Shown here one piece after another: positions 1-9,526 of a stretch of DNA of 64,000 bases (the first letter of the stretch is position 1; each line of letters begins with the position of its first letter). The notes beneath the pieces were generated by a model, which did no database searches, was not told the origin of the DNA, and saw nothing but the letters and a program-made list of their open reading frames with translations. Location: contig NZ_CP018097.1 of assembly GCF_001886695.1 (NCBI RefSeq), positions 2,189,001-2,253,000 of the forward strand, read 5' to 3'. Made by a program: the position numbers and the translations under genes. This DNA is from Aurantiacibacter gangjinensis. Lineage in GTDB: Bacteria; Pseudomonadota; Alphaproteobacteria; Sphingomonadales; Sphingomonadaceae.

Positions 1-226
1 GGTCTGCGCCCTTGGCGGCATCGGCGATAGCCTTAACCTGGCTGCGATTGCGCTGGTCGGAATAGACTTCCCAATCCATCGCAAAATCCTCGTCAGGCCG
101 CACACTACCATCCTTGGGCGGCAGGTCTCGCACATGGCCGTAGGATGCGAGGACCTTGAAGTCTCCGCCCAGATATTTCTCGATGGTCTTCGCCTTTGCG
201 GGCGATTCTACGATGACAAGTTGCAT
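1..226 (-). CDS. topA: DNA topoisomerase I (type IA), N-terminal part, cut by the window edge
   Basis: Type IA topoisomerase, which relaxes negatively supercoiled DNA by single-strand passage. Only about the first 75 codons are inside the window; the gene runs off the left edge. The reverse strand reads [20 protein letters not shown], the typical start of the TOPRIM domain, with the catalytic-site glutamate in IVESPAKA, followed by the conserved SYGHVRDLP stretch. The ATG at 226 is the obvious start. It lies downstream of dprA on the same strand, a frequent bacterial order. The C-terminal zinc repeats cannot be judged. Confidence 0.95.
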   Translation of the reverse strand, partial: MQLVIVESPAKAKTIEKYLGGDFKVLASYGHVRDLPPKDGSVRPDEDFAMDWEVYSDQRNRSQVKAIADAAKGAD

Positions 227-362
227 GGTGGTGTTGGTCGGTCCTGCCGGAGTAAAAGCCTTACACGTGTACGTACGCGCGAGGGTGATGGCGTTTGCGC
301 CGCTTCGTCAAGCGGACATAAGCATCGGGGATGAGGCGGCAAGCGAAAGCTCGCCAGCGCGG

Positions 363-1457
363 TTAGGTTAGCAGTGAAACGCGCCCGCCGGCATGGCGCT
401 GCAAGCGTCCGGCAATTTCCAGCTCCAGCAAGGCCATCTGCACGGCGCCCGTCGTGCTGCCGGTCTGGCGCACCAGTTCGTCCACCCCGACCGGTGCGAG
501 TGACAGCAGATCGGCCACATCGCCCGATGCGAGATCGTCATCGTCACTCTCATCGAATGCGAAACCGTTCGCCAGCTCGTTCACATGCGATCGCGGCTTG
601 CCATCAAAGCCGGACAGCAGTTCGACCACATCGGCAGCGTTCTGAACCAGCACCGCGCCTTCGCGGATCAGCTGGTTGCAGCCTTGTGCGCGGGCATCCG
701 CCGGATGGGCGGGCACCGCCATGACTTCGCGACCGGCCTCGCCAGCGAGCCGCGCTGTGATGAGAGAGCCCGACTTGGGCGCGGCTTCCACCACCAACGT
801 GCCGAGCGAAAGCCCGGCGATAATGCGGTTGCGTTTAGGAAATTGCTGGCCGCGCGGTTCGGTGCCGGGCGCTTCCTCAGCGATCAGCAGCCCCTCGCTC
901 GCGACCTGCTCCTGCAATTTCGCATGCTGCGCAGGATAAGCGATGTCGATGCCACTGGCGATAACACCGATGGTTGCAGGCAAAGCGCCTTCATGGCTCG
1001 CGCCGTCGATGCCCTTGGCAAGGCCCGAGACGATGGTGAACCCTTCGGCGACCAGATCGCGCGCCAGGTCTCGCGCCAGTTTCACCGCCGCGGCAGACGC
1101 ATTTCGCGCGCCCACCATGGCGACGCAGGGCTTGGCCGCCAGCGACAGGTCGCCCCGATAGGTCACGATGGGAGGCGCACCGTCCATGGCACGCAGCAGC
1201 GCCGGATAGTCCGCCATGTCGTGGAAGAGGTAGCGTGCGCCCGCTGCTCGCGTGGCTTCCACCTCCTGCTCGATGCGCCTGCGCTGCGCAGGCTTGTAAT
1301 TGCGCTTCGCACCGCGCGCCGCGAGATCGGGCAGCGCCTCGATCGCTTCGCGCGCCGTGCCGAACCGGCCCAGCAATTGCGCGTAGCTGACCGGCCCGAT
1401 ATTCGCGGATCGCAGAAGCTGGATGCGGGCGAACGCCTCCGCCTGGTCCAAGCTCAC
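363..1457 (-). CDS. dprA: DNA-processing protein DprA/Smf
   Basis: Loads RecA onto incoming single-stranded DNA during natural transformation. The product is 364 residues: an N-terminal helical part, a Rossmann-like DprA fold (GARNASAAAVKLARDLA, SGLAKGIDGASHEGA, EEAPGTEPRGQQFPKRNR, SGSLITARLAGEAGREV) and a C-terminal winged-helix domain (GVDELVRQTG). A much longer open frame continues upstream but reads through plsY out of frame. The GTG at 1457, which shares GTGA with the plsY stop, is the sensible start and indicates translational coupling. DprA is widespread in bacteria not known to be competent, so its presence alone does not prove competence. Confidence 0.93.
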   Translation of the reverse strand: MSLDQAEAFARIQLLRSANIGPVSYAQLLGRFGTAREAIEALPDLAARGAKRNYKPAQRRRIEQEVEATRAAGARYLFHDMADYPALLRAMDGAPPIVTYRGDLSLAAKPCVAMVGARNASAAAVKLARDLARDLVAEGFTIVSGLAKGIDGASHEGALPATIGVIASGIDIAYPAQHAKLQEQVASEGLLIAEEAPGTEPRGQQFPKRNRIIAGLSLGTLVVEAAPKSGSLITARLAGEAGREVMAVPAHPADARAQGCNQLIREGAVLVQNAADVVELLSGFDGKPRSHVNELANGFAFDESDDDDLASGDVADLLSLAPVGVDELVRQTGSTTGAVQMALLELEIAGRLQRHAGGRVSLLT

Positions 1458-2065
1458 TTGCCCTGCCCGATCTTCGGTTCCTCTCCGTGCGCCAGCCGCC
1501 CCAGATTGGCGCGGTGCAGCCAGATGATGAGCACGGCGATGGCGACCAGCGCCGGCACATAGCTCTCCATTGCAAGAACGGCGGCTGCCGCGGCGGCCGC
1601 GCAAACAGCGGCCATCCCAGCCAGCGAGCTGATGCGGAAAATCGCCGCGACCAGCAGCCACGTAACCGCGTAAGCAGCCCCGATAGGCCAAGCGAGACCG
1701 AAACTCACGCCAAGATTGGTCGCCACGCCCTTGCCGCCCTTGAAGCCGAGCCAGATCGGGAAACAGTGCCCAAGAACCGCGCCGAGCGCCGCCAGCGGCA
1801 CCGGACCGTAAGCTGCCTGCGGCATCGCATCGGACTGATCGAACATCGCCTTTGCCAGCAGGACAGGCACCAGCCCCTTCGCCAGATCGAGCAGCAGCGT
1901 CGCCGCCGCCAGCTTCTTCGATCCCGTCCGCAGCACGTTCGTGGCGCCGATATTGCCGCTGCCGATGGTGCGGATGTCGCCCATGCCGCCCGCTTTCGCC
2001 AGCAGCAGGCCGAAAGGGATGGAGCCGAAGCCGTAACCCAGCAGGAAGCCCAATACCTGTTCCAA
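1454..2065 (-). CDS. plsY: Glycerol-3-phosphate acyltransferase PlsY
   Basis: Inner-membrane acyltransferase that moves the acyl group from acyl-phosphate to glycerol-3-phosphate, giving lysophosphatidic acid, the first step of phospholipid synthesis. All three family motifs are present: GSIPFGLLLAK, GSGNIGATNVLRTG and FKGGKGVATNLGV, set in several hydrophobic helices. The start is uncertain because only TTG codons are available. TTG at 2065 sits 7 nt after a GAAGG Shine-Dalgarno; TTG at 2089 would add eight residues. The stop overlaps the dprA start, so the two genes form an operon. Confidence 0.92.
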   Translation of the reverse strand: MEQVLGFLLGYGFGSIPFGLLLAKAGGMGDIRTIGSGNIGATNVLRTGSKKLAAATLLLDLAKGLVPVLLAKAMFDQSDAMPQAAYGPVPLAALGAVLGHCFPIWLGFKGGKGVATNLGVSFGLAWPIGAAYAVTWLLVAAIFRISSLAGMAAVCAAAAAAAVLAMESYVPALVAIAVLIIWLHRANLGRLAHGEEPKIGQGK

Positions 2066-2175
2066 AACCGAACCTTCGCCTTCTCGCAAACTTGCCCAAC
2101 CGGCGCGTTTGCTTATAGCGCAGCGTCGAAGGGGAATGACAAGCCCCCGATCAGCGAGGATGTGCGAAAGCCCCC

Positions 2176-2970
2176 ATGAGTTCAGACCCTTCCTCTCCCA
2201 TCCTCGTCTTTGATTCCGGCCTTGGCGGGCTCACTGTGCTGGCTGCCATTCGCCGGGAGCTGCCCGATGCTCCGGTCGTCTACGCGGCCGATTTTGCGGG
2301 CCTGCCTTATGGCGAGAAGACCGAAGCCGAGGTCGCGGCACGGGTTGCCGGGCTGCTCGGTCGCATGGCGGAGCGATACGCGCCGCGCGCAATTTGCATC
2401 GCCTGCAATACGGCCAGCACCATTGCGCTTGGCATGGTGCGCGATGTGCTGGAGGTGCCGATCGTCGGCACCGTCCCAGCGATCAAGCCGGCGGCGGCTC
2501 TTACCAAGACCGGGACAATAGGGCTGCTGGGCACCGCGGCGACCATTCGCCAGGCCTATGTCGACAGGCTGGAAGCCGACTTTGCCGGAGACAAGCGGCT
2601 GCTCCGCCACGCCTCGCCGGTGCTTGTGCATCTGGCTGAAGACAAATTACGCAGGCGACCTATCAGCGTCGATCAGGTCGCGGATGCCGTGCTCGGCCTG
2701 AAGCGGCAAGCGGGTGGCGATGCGCTCGATACGATCGTCCTCGCCTGCACCCATTTCCCCTTGCTGAAAGACGAGCTGCGACAGGCTTTGGGTGATGACG
2801 TTACTTTCGTCCACGGTGCCGACGGAATCGCCCGGCAGATGGCGCGCGTGGTCGAAGGGCAGACCTTCAGGCACAGCGACGAGGATTACGCGGTCGTCAC
2901 CGGCCCGGTCGATGACAGCATCCTCCCCGCCCTCACCCCGTTTGGGATCACGCGCATCGAGCGGTTTTAG
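2176..2970 (+). CDS. murI: Glutamate racemase
   Basis: Cytoplasmic cofactor-independent racemase making D-glutamate for peptidoglycan. 264 residues, the normal length. The N-terminal FDSGLGGLTVL carries the catalytic aspartate, CNTAST the first catalytic cysteine and LACTHFPLL the second, so the two-base mechanism is intact. The ATG at 2176 is divergent from plsY, with about 110 nt between the two starts that must hold both promoters. It is followed by hemA after about 130 nt, probably a separate transcript. Confidence 0.96.
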   Translation: MSSDPSSPILVFDSGLGGLTVLAAIRRELPDAPVVYAADFAGLPYGEKTEAEVAARVAGLLGRMAERYAPRAICIACNTASTIALGMVRDVLEVPIVGTVPAIKPAAALTKTGTIGLLGTAATIRQAYVDRLEADFAGDKRLLRHASPVLVHLAEDKLRRRPISVDQVADAVLGLKRQAGGDALDTIVLACTHFPLLKDELRQALGDDVTFVHGADGIARQMARVVEGQTFRHSDEDYAVVTGPVDDSILPALTPFGITRIERF

Positions 2971-3097
2971 CGTTCAGCTTAATGCGAATGGCTCGCAAAC
3001 TTCGCCCTTCAAACTGCGACGGCATTTGACTAGATGGCTTTGACATTGCCCCGACCGCAATCGGAGCGATGTGGATACGGTGCAGCTTGGACGTGCG

Positions 3098-4318
3098 ATG
3101 AATTACGACCAGATCTTCGACAAGGCCATCGACCGCCTGCATTCCGAAGGCCGGTACCGCGTGTTCATCGATATCCTGCGCAACAAGGGCGCTTTTCCCA
3201 ATGCGCGCTGCTTTGCCGGGCACAACGGGCCCAAGCCGATCACCGTCTGGTGTTCCAACGACTACCTCGCCATGGGCCAGCATCCCAAGGTAATCGCGGC
3301 GATGGAAGAGGCGCTGCACGATGTGGGCGCAGGATCCGGCGGCACGCGCAATATCGGCGGCAACACGCACTACCATATTCAGCTGGAGCAGGAACTGGCG
3401 CAGCTGCACGGCAAGGAAGCGGCATTGCTGTTTACCAGCGGTTACGTGTCCAACGATGCGACGCTGTCCACGCTCGCCAAGCTGCTGCCCGGCTGCGTCA
3501 TCTTCTCCGACGAATTGAACCATGCCAGCATGATCGCCGGCATTCGCAATTCAGGCTGCGAGAAGCGCATTTTCCGCCATAATGATCTGGAACACCTCGA
3601 AGAACTGCTGGCCACCGAGGCGCATGACACGCCCAAGGTCATCGCCTTCGAAAGCGTGTATTCGATGGATGGCGACGTCGCGCCGATCCATGCGATTTGT
3701 GACCTTGCCGAAAAGTACAACGCCCTCACCTATATCGACGAAGTGCACGCCGTGGGCATGTATGGCGACCATGGCGGCGGTATTTCGGAGCGCGACGACG
3801 CAGCGCATCGCATCGATCTGATCGAAGGCACGCTGGGCAAGGCGTTTGGCGTGATGGGCGGCTATGTCGCTGCCAGCAAGAAGGTGGTGGACTGCATCCG
3901 GTCCTATGCGCCTGGCTTCATCTTCACCACTTCGCTCAGTCCCGTGCTGGCAGCGGGCGTGCTGGCGGCGGTCAAGCACCTCAAGGCCAGCAGCGTTGAG
4001 CGCGATGCGCAGCAGGCAAATGCCGCGATGCTGAAGGGGAAGCTGCGCGAGCGCGGCTTGCCGGTGATGGACAGCACGACCCATATCGTGCCGCTGATGG
4101 TGGGCGACCCCGTCCGCGCCAAGAAGATCAGCGACATCCTGCTGGCCGAATACGGCGTATATGTGCAGCCAATCAATTTCCCCACCGTGCCGCGGGGCAC
4201 GGAACGCCTGCGTTTCACGCCCGGCCCGGCCCACACTGAAACGATGATGGAAGAGCTGGCCGAAGCGCTGGTCGAGATCTGGGACCGGCTCGAGCTGGAA
4301 TTGCGGCAAGCCGCCTGA
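3098..4318 (+). CDS. hemA: 5-aminolevulinate synthase
   Basis: PLP-dependent condensation of glycine and succinyl-CoA to 5-aminolevulinate, the C4 entry into haem and (bacterio)chlorophyll synthesis typical of alphaproteobacteria. From the chosen ATG the protein is 406 residues, matching the family, and starts [15 protein letters not shown]. Visible motifs are [17 protein letters not shown], the cofactor aspartate in [13 protein letters not shown] and the PLP lysine in [14 protein letters not shown]. An in-frame GTG at 3071 would add nine residues with no family support. No FNR-type palindrome was seen upstream. Confidence 0.96.
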   Translation: MNYDQIFDKAIDRLHSEGRYRVFIDILRNKGAFPNARCFAGHNGPKPITVWCSNDYLAMGQHPKVIAAMEEALHDVGAGSGGTRNIGGNTHYHIQLEQELAQLHGKEAALLFTSGYVSNDATLSTLAKLLPGCVIFSDELNHASMIAGIRNSGCEKRIFRHNDLEHLEELLATEAHDTPKVIAFESVYSMDGDVAPIHAICDLAEKYNALTYIDEVHAVGMYGDHGGGISERDDAAHRIDLIEGTLGKAFGVMGGYVAASKKVVDCIRSYAPGFIFTTSLSPVLAAGVLAAVKHLKASSVERDAQQANAAMLKGKLRERGLPVMDSTTHIVPLMVGDPVRAKKISDILLAEYGVYVQPINFPTVPRGTERLRFTPGPAHTETMMEELAEALVEIWDRLELELRQAA

Positions 4319-4344
4319 AATTAAGGGCGATCAGCCTTCGGATT

Positions 4345-4360
4345 TTTAAGGCAAATTAAC
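4345..4360 (+). promoter_or_regulatory. Possible CtrA-like site upstream of the PAS-GGDEF-EAL-PilZ gene
   Basis: The run TTTAAGGCAAATTAAC followed by CAT resembles the alphaproteobacterial CtrA box (TTAA-N7-TTAA, with TTAACCAT as the strong half). The right half is perfect and the left half has mismatches at the required 7-nt spacing. It lies about 70 nt before the start codon. This is a pattern match only. Confidence 0.3.
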
Positions 4361-4427
4361 CATTTCATCGCATATCTTTGGCGCAACAGCCGGAAAAAAC
4401 CGGCGCGTTTTTGGATAATGGATCGCA

Positions 4428-6596
4428 ATGGCAGTCAGCAGCCTTCTCAAAGGGTTCGGTTCGAGCGCGCCCAGCGCCCGCAAAGCCGACCCCTTGCGTG
4501 TGGAAGTGCTGGAGGATTTCGAACAGGCCGGCATGGGCTGGTTCTGGGCGAGCGACGCCGAAGGTCGCCTCTGCTATCTTTCCGACAAGGCGGTCGAAAC
4601 GCTTTGCGACTCAAGTGCTGCCATCATCGGCCAGCCCTTGGTCGAGCTGTTCGAGATCGACCGGACCAATCCTGACGAAAAATCGGACCGTCCGCTCAAT
4701 TTCCTCCTCTCTACGAAGGCAAAGCTGAAAGGGATCATAGTTCGCGTCACCGGTAAGGCAGGAACGCCCGCATGGTGGTCGCTCACCGGGTTTCCCAAAA
4801 CCGATGAGGATGGCGATTTTCGCGGCTACCGCGGCAGTGCGCGCGATGTGACGGCCGAATTCAAGAAAAAGCTCGAAGATTCGCGCATGGCGGAATTCGA
4901 CGCGCTGACGGGCCTGGCGAACCGGCACCGGATGGATCGCAAGCTCAATTCCACCCTTGCCGCCTACAAATCCGCCAAGCGGTCCTGCGCCCTCATGCTG
5001 CTGGACCTCGACAAGTTCAAATATGTTAACGACACCATGGGGCACCCGGCAGGCGACGATCTGCTGCGGCAGGTGGCGGAACGCCTTCGCGCGGTCGCGG
5101 GCGATAAAGCGGAAATCGGGCGGCTGGGCGGTGACGAATTCCAGCTGATCCTGCCCGATATCGACGATCGCGGCGAGTTGGGCGAACTGGCCGACAAGAT
5201 CATCCAGATGCTTTCCAGCCCCTATCAGGTCGAAGGCAAGCGCGCGATCATCGGCGCGTCGGTCGGCATTTCTATCGCGCCTTATGACGGGATCGAAAGC
5301 GACGAGCTGGTCCGCAGCGCCGACCTTGCGCTGTATGCTGCAAAGAACGGCGGCCGCGGCATGTACCGCTTCTATTCCGCCGAGCTGAAGGATGTGGAGC
5401 AGGAGCGCCAGATCATCTTGGACGATCTGCGCGACGCGCTGACCGACGGCCAGCTGAAGCTGCACTACCAGCCCGTGGTGCGCACGAAGGATCACACCGT
5501 GGTCGGGTTCGAGGCGCTGATGCGCTGGGAGCATCCGGACAAGGGCATGATCCCGCCCATGCACTTTATCCCGGTGGCGGAGGATAGCGACCTCATCAAC
5601 CGCCTTGGCGAATGGGCCATCCGCCGCGCCTGCGAGGATGCAATGGAGTGGCCGGATTCGATCCGCGTCGCCGTGAACGTCTCGGCCAAGCAGTTTGCTA
5701 ACAAGGGCTTCGCCGCCATCGTTACCCAGGTGCTGGCCGATACCGGAATAAAGCCGGACCGGCTCGAGCTGGAGATGACCGAGACGGTCTTCATGGGCGA
5801 TAGCGAGGCGACGGAGGCGACGTTCAACGCGCTGAAATCGCTTGGTGTGCGGCTGGCGTTGGACGATTTCGGAACCGGCTACTCCTCGCTCAGCTATCTG
5901 CGCTCGGCACCCTTCGACAAGTTGAAAGTCGACAAAAGCTTCGTCGATAGCTGCACGCAGAAAGACCAGAACAGCGCGAAGATCATTTCAGCGATCATCG
6001 GCCTGTCCAACGCGCTAGGGATGGATGTGACGGTCGAAGGCGTGGAAGCGTTCGACCAGTTCAACCTCGTCTGCGAAAAAGGCGCGAAATACATCCAGGG
6101 CTGGATCTATTCCAAAGCGCGGCCGCAGGACGAGATACTCGAAGAGATTGCCAGCGGGGGCTATCGCATCAAGCCATCCGGCCCGGACCAGTATCGCCCC
6201 GAACGGCGCAGCGTGTTTCGCCGCATCGGCATCATCCATGACGACCACCGCTACGACGCGGTGATGCGTGACCTTTCCAAGACCGGCTCTCGGATCGAGG
6301 GGCTAGTCGGCGTGCCCGAGGGCACAGGTCTGGTGCTCGACATGGGCGGCGGGCAACTCGCCGTGTGCAGCGTGGTACGCTCTGAGGATGCGACCATCGG
6401 TGTGGAGTTCGAAACCCCGCTTATCAGCGATGGTGCGGGCGGCCTTTGCACCCGCCATCGCATATCACCCTATGCGCTGGCCGCAGCCGGCATGCCGCTC
6501 GGCTCACTGCCGCCCGGCAATTATCCCGACCAGATGCTCGGCAGCGGACCGCGAAGCCAGCCGCAATTCATGCAGGTAAAGGTCTCGCGCAGCTAG
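4428..6596 (+). CDS. PAS-GGDEF-EAL-PilZ cyclic-di-GMP signalling protein
   Basis: 722-residue soluble protein with four modules. A PAS sensor covers about residues 25-150 (DFEQAGMGWFWASDAEG to GYRGSARDVTAEF). The diguanylate cyclase domain covers about 155-320, with an intact GGDEF at 234-238. The phosphodiesterase domain covers about 330-575, with EAL at 362-364 and the DDFGTGYSSLSYL loop. A C-terminal PilZ-like receptor from about 590 has RRSVFRR and DLSKTGSRIEG. Making, degrading and sensing c-di-GMP may therefore sit in one chain; which activity dominates cannot be read from sequence. No membrane segment is seen. It converges on the decarboxylase gene, sharing four bases at the stops. Confidence 0.9.
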   Translation: MAVSSLLKGFGSSAPSARKADPLRVEVLEDFEQAGMGWFWASDAEGRLCYLSDKAVETLCDSSAAIIGQPLVELFEIDRTNPDEKSDRPLNFLLSTKAKLKGIIVRVTGKAGTPAWWSLTGFPKTDEDGDFRGYRGSARDVTAEFKKKLEDSRMAEFDALTGLANRHRMDRKLNSTLAAYKSAKRSCALMLLDLDKFKYVNDTMGHPAGDDLLRQVAERLRAVAGDKAEIGRLGGDEFQLILPDIDDRGELGELADKIIQMLSSPYQVEGKRAIIGASVGISIAPYDGIESDELVRSADLALYAAKNGGRGMYRFYSAELKDVEQERQIILDDLRDALTDGQLKLHYQPVVRTKDHTVVGFEALMRWEHPDKGMIPPMHFIPVAEDSDLINRLGEWAIRRACEDAMEWPDSIRVAVNVSAKQFANKGFAAIVTQVLADTGIKPDRLELEMTETVFMGDSEATEATFNALKSLGVRLALDDFGTGYSSLSYLRSAPFDKLKVDKSFVDSCTQKDQNSAKIISAIIGLSNALGMDVTVEGVEAFDQFNLVCEKGAKYIQGWIYSKARPQDEILEEIASGGYRIKPSGPDQYRPERRSVFRRIGIIHDDHRYDAVMRDLSKTGSRIEGLVGVPEGTGLVLDMGGGQLAVCSVVRSEDATIGVEFETPLISDGAGGLCTRHRISPYALAAAGMPLGSLPPGNYPDQMLGSGPRSQPQFMQVKVSRS

Positions 6597-7798
6597 CGCA
6601 GGCTTACCACGTTGTCGCTCGCGCGCGGGTCCGGTCGATCTCCACGATACAGGCTCGCCATCGGCTCGTCATTGACGATGGCGCCTTCCACGGCGCCGAA
6701 GCCGTTGAACGCCGTCTTCATCGCCGCGCCATACGCGCCCAGCATGCCGATCTCGAAATAGTCGCCAGCCTGTATGTCGCCCGGCAGCATGAAGGGGCCC
6801 TTCATATAGTCGGCATCGTCACAGGTCGGGCCATAGAAAGCGAAGGGCTCAGGCGGTTCGCGCAAGTCGTCTTCCAAAGCGCGCACGGGGAAGCGCCAGT
6901 CGACATGCGCCGCATCGAACAGCGCGCCATAGGCGCCGTCATTGATGTAGAGCTCGTCGCCCCGCCGCTTTTCCACCTTCACGATGATGCTGGAATATTC
7001 CGCGCACAGCGCCCTGCCCGGCTCTGCCCATAACTCTGCCGAATAGGAGATCGGCATCGCTTCGAACGCACGGTGGATTTGCGCGAAGTAATCTTCGAGC
7101 GGTGGGGGGTCGAGATCCGGATAAATGCTGGGGAAACCTCCGCCCACATCGATGATGTCGACAGTCACCGCGGCTTCGGCAATCGCCGCGCGCACACGCT
7201 CCAGCGCCTGCACATAGGCAAACGGCGTCATCGCCTGGCTTCCGACGTGGAAGCAGATACCCAGCGCATCGCAATGCTGGCGCGTGGCCTGCAGCAGCGG
7301 AGCCGCATCGGCTAGATCGACACCGAACTTCGCGGCGAGTGAAAGCTGCGAATGCTCCGAAGACACGCGCATACGCACCAGCAGGCTCAGGTCTGCCGCC
7401 GCGACGCCATCCTCCGACGTCGTGGCCTCGACGATTTTCTGCAGCTCTTCCAGCGTATCGAGGCTGAATGTTCTAACGCCATGCTCGAAATAGGCTTCTC
7501 GAATGGCGCGCTTGGTCTTCACGGGATGCATGAAGCACAGCACGGCCTCGGGCAGGATGGAGCGCACCAAGCGAACCTCCGCAATCGAGGCGACATCGTA
7601 ATGCGTCACGCCCGCTTCCCACAGGATGCGGATCAGCTCGGGAGATGGGTTCGCCTTGACGGCATACATCGCCGTACCCGGAAACTTCTCGACGAAGAAA
7701 CGGGCCGCGCGCGATGCTGCGTGCGGTCGGGTGAGGATTACGGGATCGTCCGGCTCTAGGGCGCGAACTACAGCCTTGGCGTCGGGATATTCGTGCAA
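6593..7798 (-). CDS. PLP-dependent ornithine/lysine-type decarboxylase (fold III)
   Basis: 401-residue fold-III PLP decarboxylase, probably making putrescine from ornithine (or cadaverine from lysine). The PLP lysine is in MYAVKANPSPE, followed by HVGSQ, the phosphate-binding DVGGGFPSIYPD, EPGRAL and the catalytic cysteine region YGPTCDDADY. The start is TTG at 7798; no ATG is available nearby. A deoxyhypusine-synthase-like gene lies 1.7 kb away on the same strand, and together they suggest putrescine and homospermidine synthesis. Substrate choice between ornithine, lysine and diaminopimelate is not proven. Confidence 0.88.
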   Translation of the reverse strand: MHEYPDAKAVVRALEPDDPVILTRPHAASRAARFFVEKFPGTAMYAVKANPSPELIRILWEAGVTHYDVASIAEVRLVRSILPEAVLCFMHPVKTKRAIREAYFEHGVRTFSLDTLEELQKIVEATTSEDGVAAADLSLLVRMRVSSEHSQLSLAAKFGVDLADAAPLLQATRQHCDALGICFHVGSQAMTPFAYVQALERVRAAIAEAAVTVDIIDVGGGFPSIYPDLDPPPLEDYFAQIHRAFEAMPISYSAELWAEPGRALCAEYSSIIVKVEKRRGDELYINDGAYGALFDAAHVDWRFPVRALEDDLREPPEPFAFYGPTCDDADYMKGPFMLPGDIQAGDYFEIGMLGAYGAAMKTAFNGFGAVEGAIVNDEPMASLYRGDRPDPRASDNVVSLR

Positions 7799-7924
7799 TT
7801 CAAGGGACCCCCTAGCGTGTTACCGATCAAGCTGCCTTGCGGTGGAAGTCCCTTGGGGCAGCGGAGCCGCGCATATAAAGGCGGCCCGCTGAACATCAAG
7901 TGAAAATGCGCAACGTTGGTTCCC

Positions 7925-8482
7925 TTACGAGAACTGCACCTGCGGAACCTGGTCGACGACGCCCTTCTCACTGTCGTCGAGCCGATGAAAGTCCGCTTCC
8001 TGGAAACCGAGCATGCCGGCAAAAAGGATCGCCGGAAACGTCTCGCGGCCCGTATTGTAGCGCGACACGGCTGCATTGAGCGCGCGGCGTGCGGCGGCGA
8101 GCTTGTCTTCCACATCGGCCAGTTCGCGTTGCAGTTCCTGAAAATTGGCGCTTGCTTTCAGGTCCGGATAAGCCTCACCCAGCGCCAGCAATCGGTCCAA
8201 CGCCACGCGCAATTGCGCTTCGTCCGAAGAGTTGATGCTGCCCTGCGCCGCGGTATTCCGCGCGGAGATAACCTGATCCAGCGTATCCTGCTCGTGGCTG
8301 GCATAGCCTTTCACAGTGTTCACGAGGTTCGGGATCAGGTCGTGCCGCTGGCGCAGCTGCGCGTCGATATCGGCAACGCCCTGGTTCACATTCTGCCGCA
8401 GCGCGACAAGCTTGTTGTAGATCGCGACCAGGACAATGCCGACGATGCCCAGGACGATCAGAATGACGATGATTGTGCTCAT
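7925..8482 (-). CDS. lemA: LemA family protein
   Basis: 185-residue membrane-anchored protein of the LemA family, whose molecular role is poorly known. One N-terminal transmembrane helix (IIVILIVLGIVGIVLVAIY) is followed by a long helical domain with the family signature QGVADIDAQLRQRHDLIPNLV and GYASHEQ. A longer open frame extends upstream, but the ATG at 8482 puts the TM helix at the N-terminus as usual. It is divergent from a DUF3137 gene; LemA and DUF3137 genes often occur together, suggesting a joint envelope-related function. Confidence 0.92.
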   Translation of the reverse strand: MSTIIVILIVLGIVGIVLVAIYNKLVALRQNVNQGVADIDAQLRQRHDLIPNLVNTVKGYASHEQDTLDQVISARNTAAQGSINSSDEAQLRVALDRLLALGEAYPDLKASANFQELQRELADVEDKLAAARRALNAAVSRYNTGRETFPAILFAGMLGFQEADFHRLDDSEKGVVDQVPQVQFS

Positions 8483-8510
8483 AACTGTCTGACTACCCCT
8501 ATCCTTGTTA

Positions 8511-8533
8511 CGCTTTGGTGTGCCATCAAAGCG
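8511..8533. promoter_or_regulatory. Inverted repeat in the lemA/DUF3137 divergent promoter
   Basis: CGCTTTGGTG and CATCAAAGCG are inverted repeats with one mismatch around a 3-nt centre. They lie between the divergent lemA and DUF3137 starts and could be an operator for both genes. There is no direct evidence for a binding protein. Confidence 0.35.
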
Positions 8534-8561
8534 TGGGATCGGAAAGGGTTTGCGTACAGTT

Positions 8562-9500
8562 ATGATCGAGCGTCCCGATGTCGACGCATTGATGGCGGGC
8601 GAGCTGGGCCAGTTTCTAGGCCAGCAAGTGCAAGTTCGCGAAGATGCCAAAGCAAAACGAAGCAGCCGGTGGACCTGGTCTGCCGTCATCCTGCTTCCGA
8701 TACTCTCCTTCCTCTGGTTCGCGCCGATTGGCGATTTCCGTTTCTTCATCGCCTTTGCCTTCATCGCTGGCGCATATGGCTGGGGGCAACTGCCTGTCAT
8801 CCAGGCGAAGAACCAGACAAAGGAGGGGATCAACTCTGCCATCGCCGGCGCGCTCGGGCTTGATTATGCCCGCGAATGCGAGCCAGGGCACGGTTTCGAC
8901 CGGGCGAAGCGGCACAAGATGTTCCCAAGTTTCGACAAGTCCTCGGTCGAGGATCTGTGGTGCGGCGACATGGCAGGTCACGCCTTCACCTTGCGCGAAG
9001 TCCTGCTGGAAGAGCAGCGCGGCAGCGGCAAAAACCGGCGCTGGGTCAAGGTGTTCCGCGGCCCTGTCATCACCATCGGCGGGGCGCGCGACTTCCTTGG
9101 CACGCATTTGCTCGAACGGTCGGGCAAGCACCGCAAGTTCGGCTTCTTCGGCGAGAAAGACGAATTGAAGGTCGATGGCCAAGTCTTGCAGCGCGCCGAC
9201 ATGGTGCACCCTGATTTCGAGGACGCCTTCACGCTCTTCACTACCGACCAGGTCGAAGCGCGCTACATCGTCCACCCGACCTATATCGAAGAGCTGATCG
9301 CCATTGAAGTGGCTTTCAACGGGCAGGATATCGCCACCCTGTTCAAGGATAGCGAATTGACCATCATCCTCAAGACCGAAAACATGTTCGAAAGCGGCAA
9401 TCTCGACCACACACGCGACCGCGAAATGGTGGAGATGGCCACCAGCCAGTTCATGGCGATGGCCGATCTCTGCCGTGCGATTAACGCGCAGGGGCGTTAG
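8562..9500 (+). CDS. DUF3137 domain-containing membrane protein
   Basis: 312-residue protein of unknown function matching the DUF3137 family from memory of its features: two adjacent hydrophobic helices near residues 38-80, then a large soluble part with HAFTLREVLLEEQ, an FRGPV strand and VHPTYIEELIAIE. ATG at 8562 was chosen; upstream TTG codons would add up to 19 residues. It is divergent from lemA, its usual genomic partner. No catalytic residues can be named. Confidence 0.8.
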   Translation: MIERPDVDALMAGELGQFLGQQVQVREDAKAKRSSRWTWSAVILLPILSFLWFAPIGDFRFFIAFAFIAGAYGWGQLPVIQAKNQTKEGINSAIAGALGLDYARECEPGHGFDRAKRHKMFPSFDKSSVEDLWCGDMAGHAFTLREVLLEEQRGSGKNRRWVKVFRGPVITIGGARDFLGTHLLERSGKHRKFGFFGEKDELKVDGQVLQRADMVHPDFEDAFTLFTTDQVEARYIVHPTYIEELIAIEVAFNGQDIATLFKDSELTIILKTENMFESGNLDHTRDREMVEMATSQFMAMADLCRAINAQGR

Positions 9501-9526
9501 TCAGCGATTGACGCCGTAGGACAGCC

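Noticed and set aside
1454-2099. DprA extended to 578 residues
   Set aside because: The extra N-terminal part reads plsY out of frame. GTG at 1457 with a GTGA overlap gives the normal DprA length.
4346-4359. TTAA-N6-TTAA as a perfect CtrA box
   Set aside because: The spacing is 6, not 7. Only the shifted, imperfect N7 reading is kept, at low confidence.
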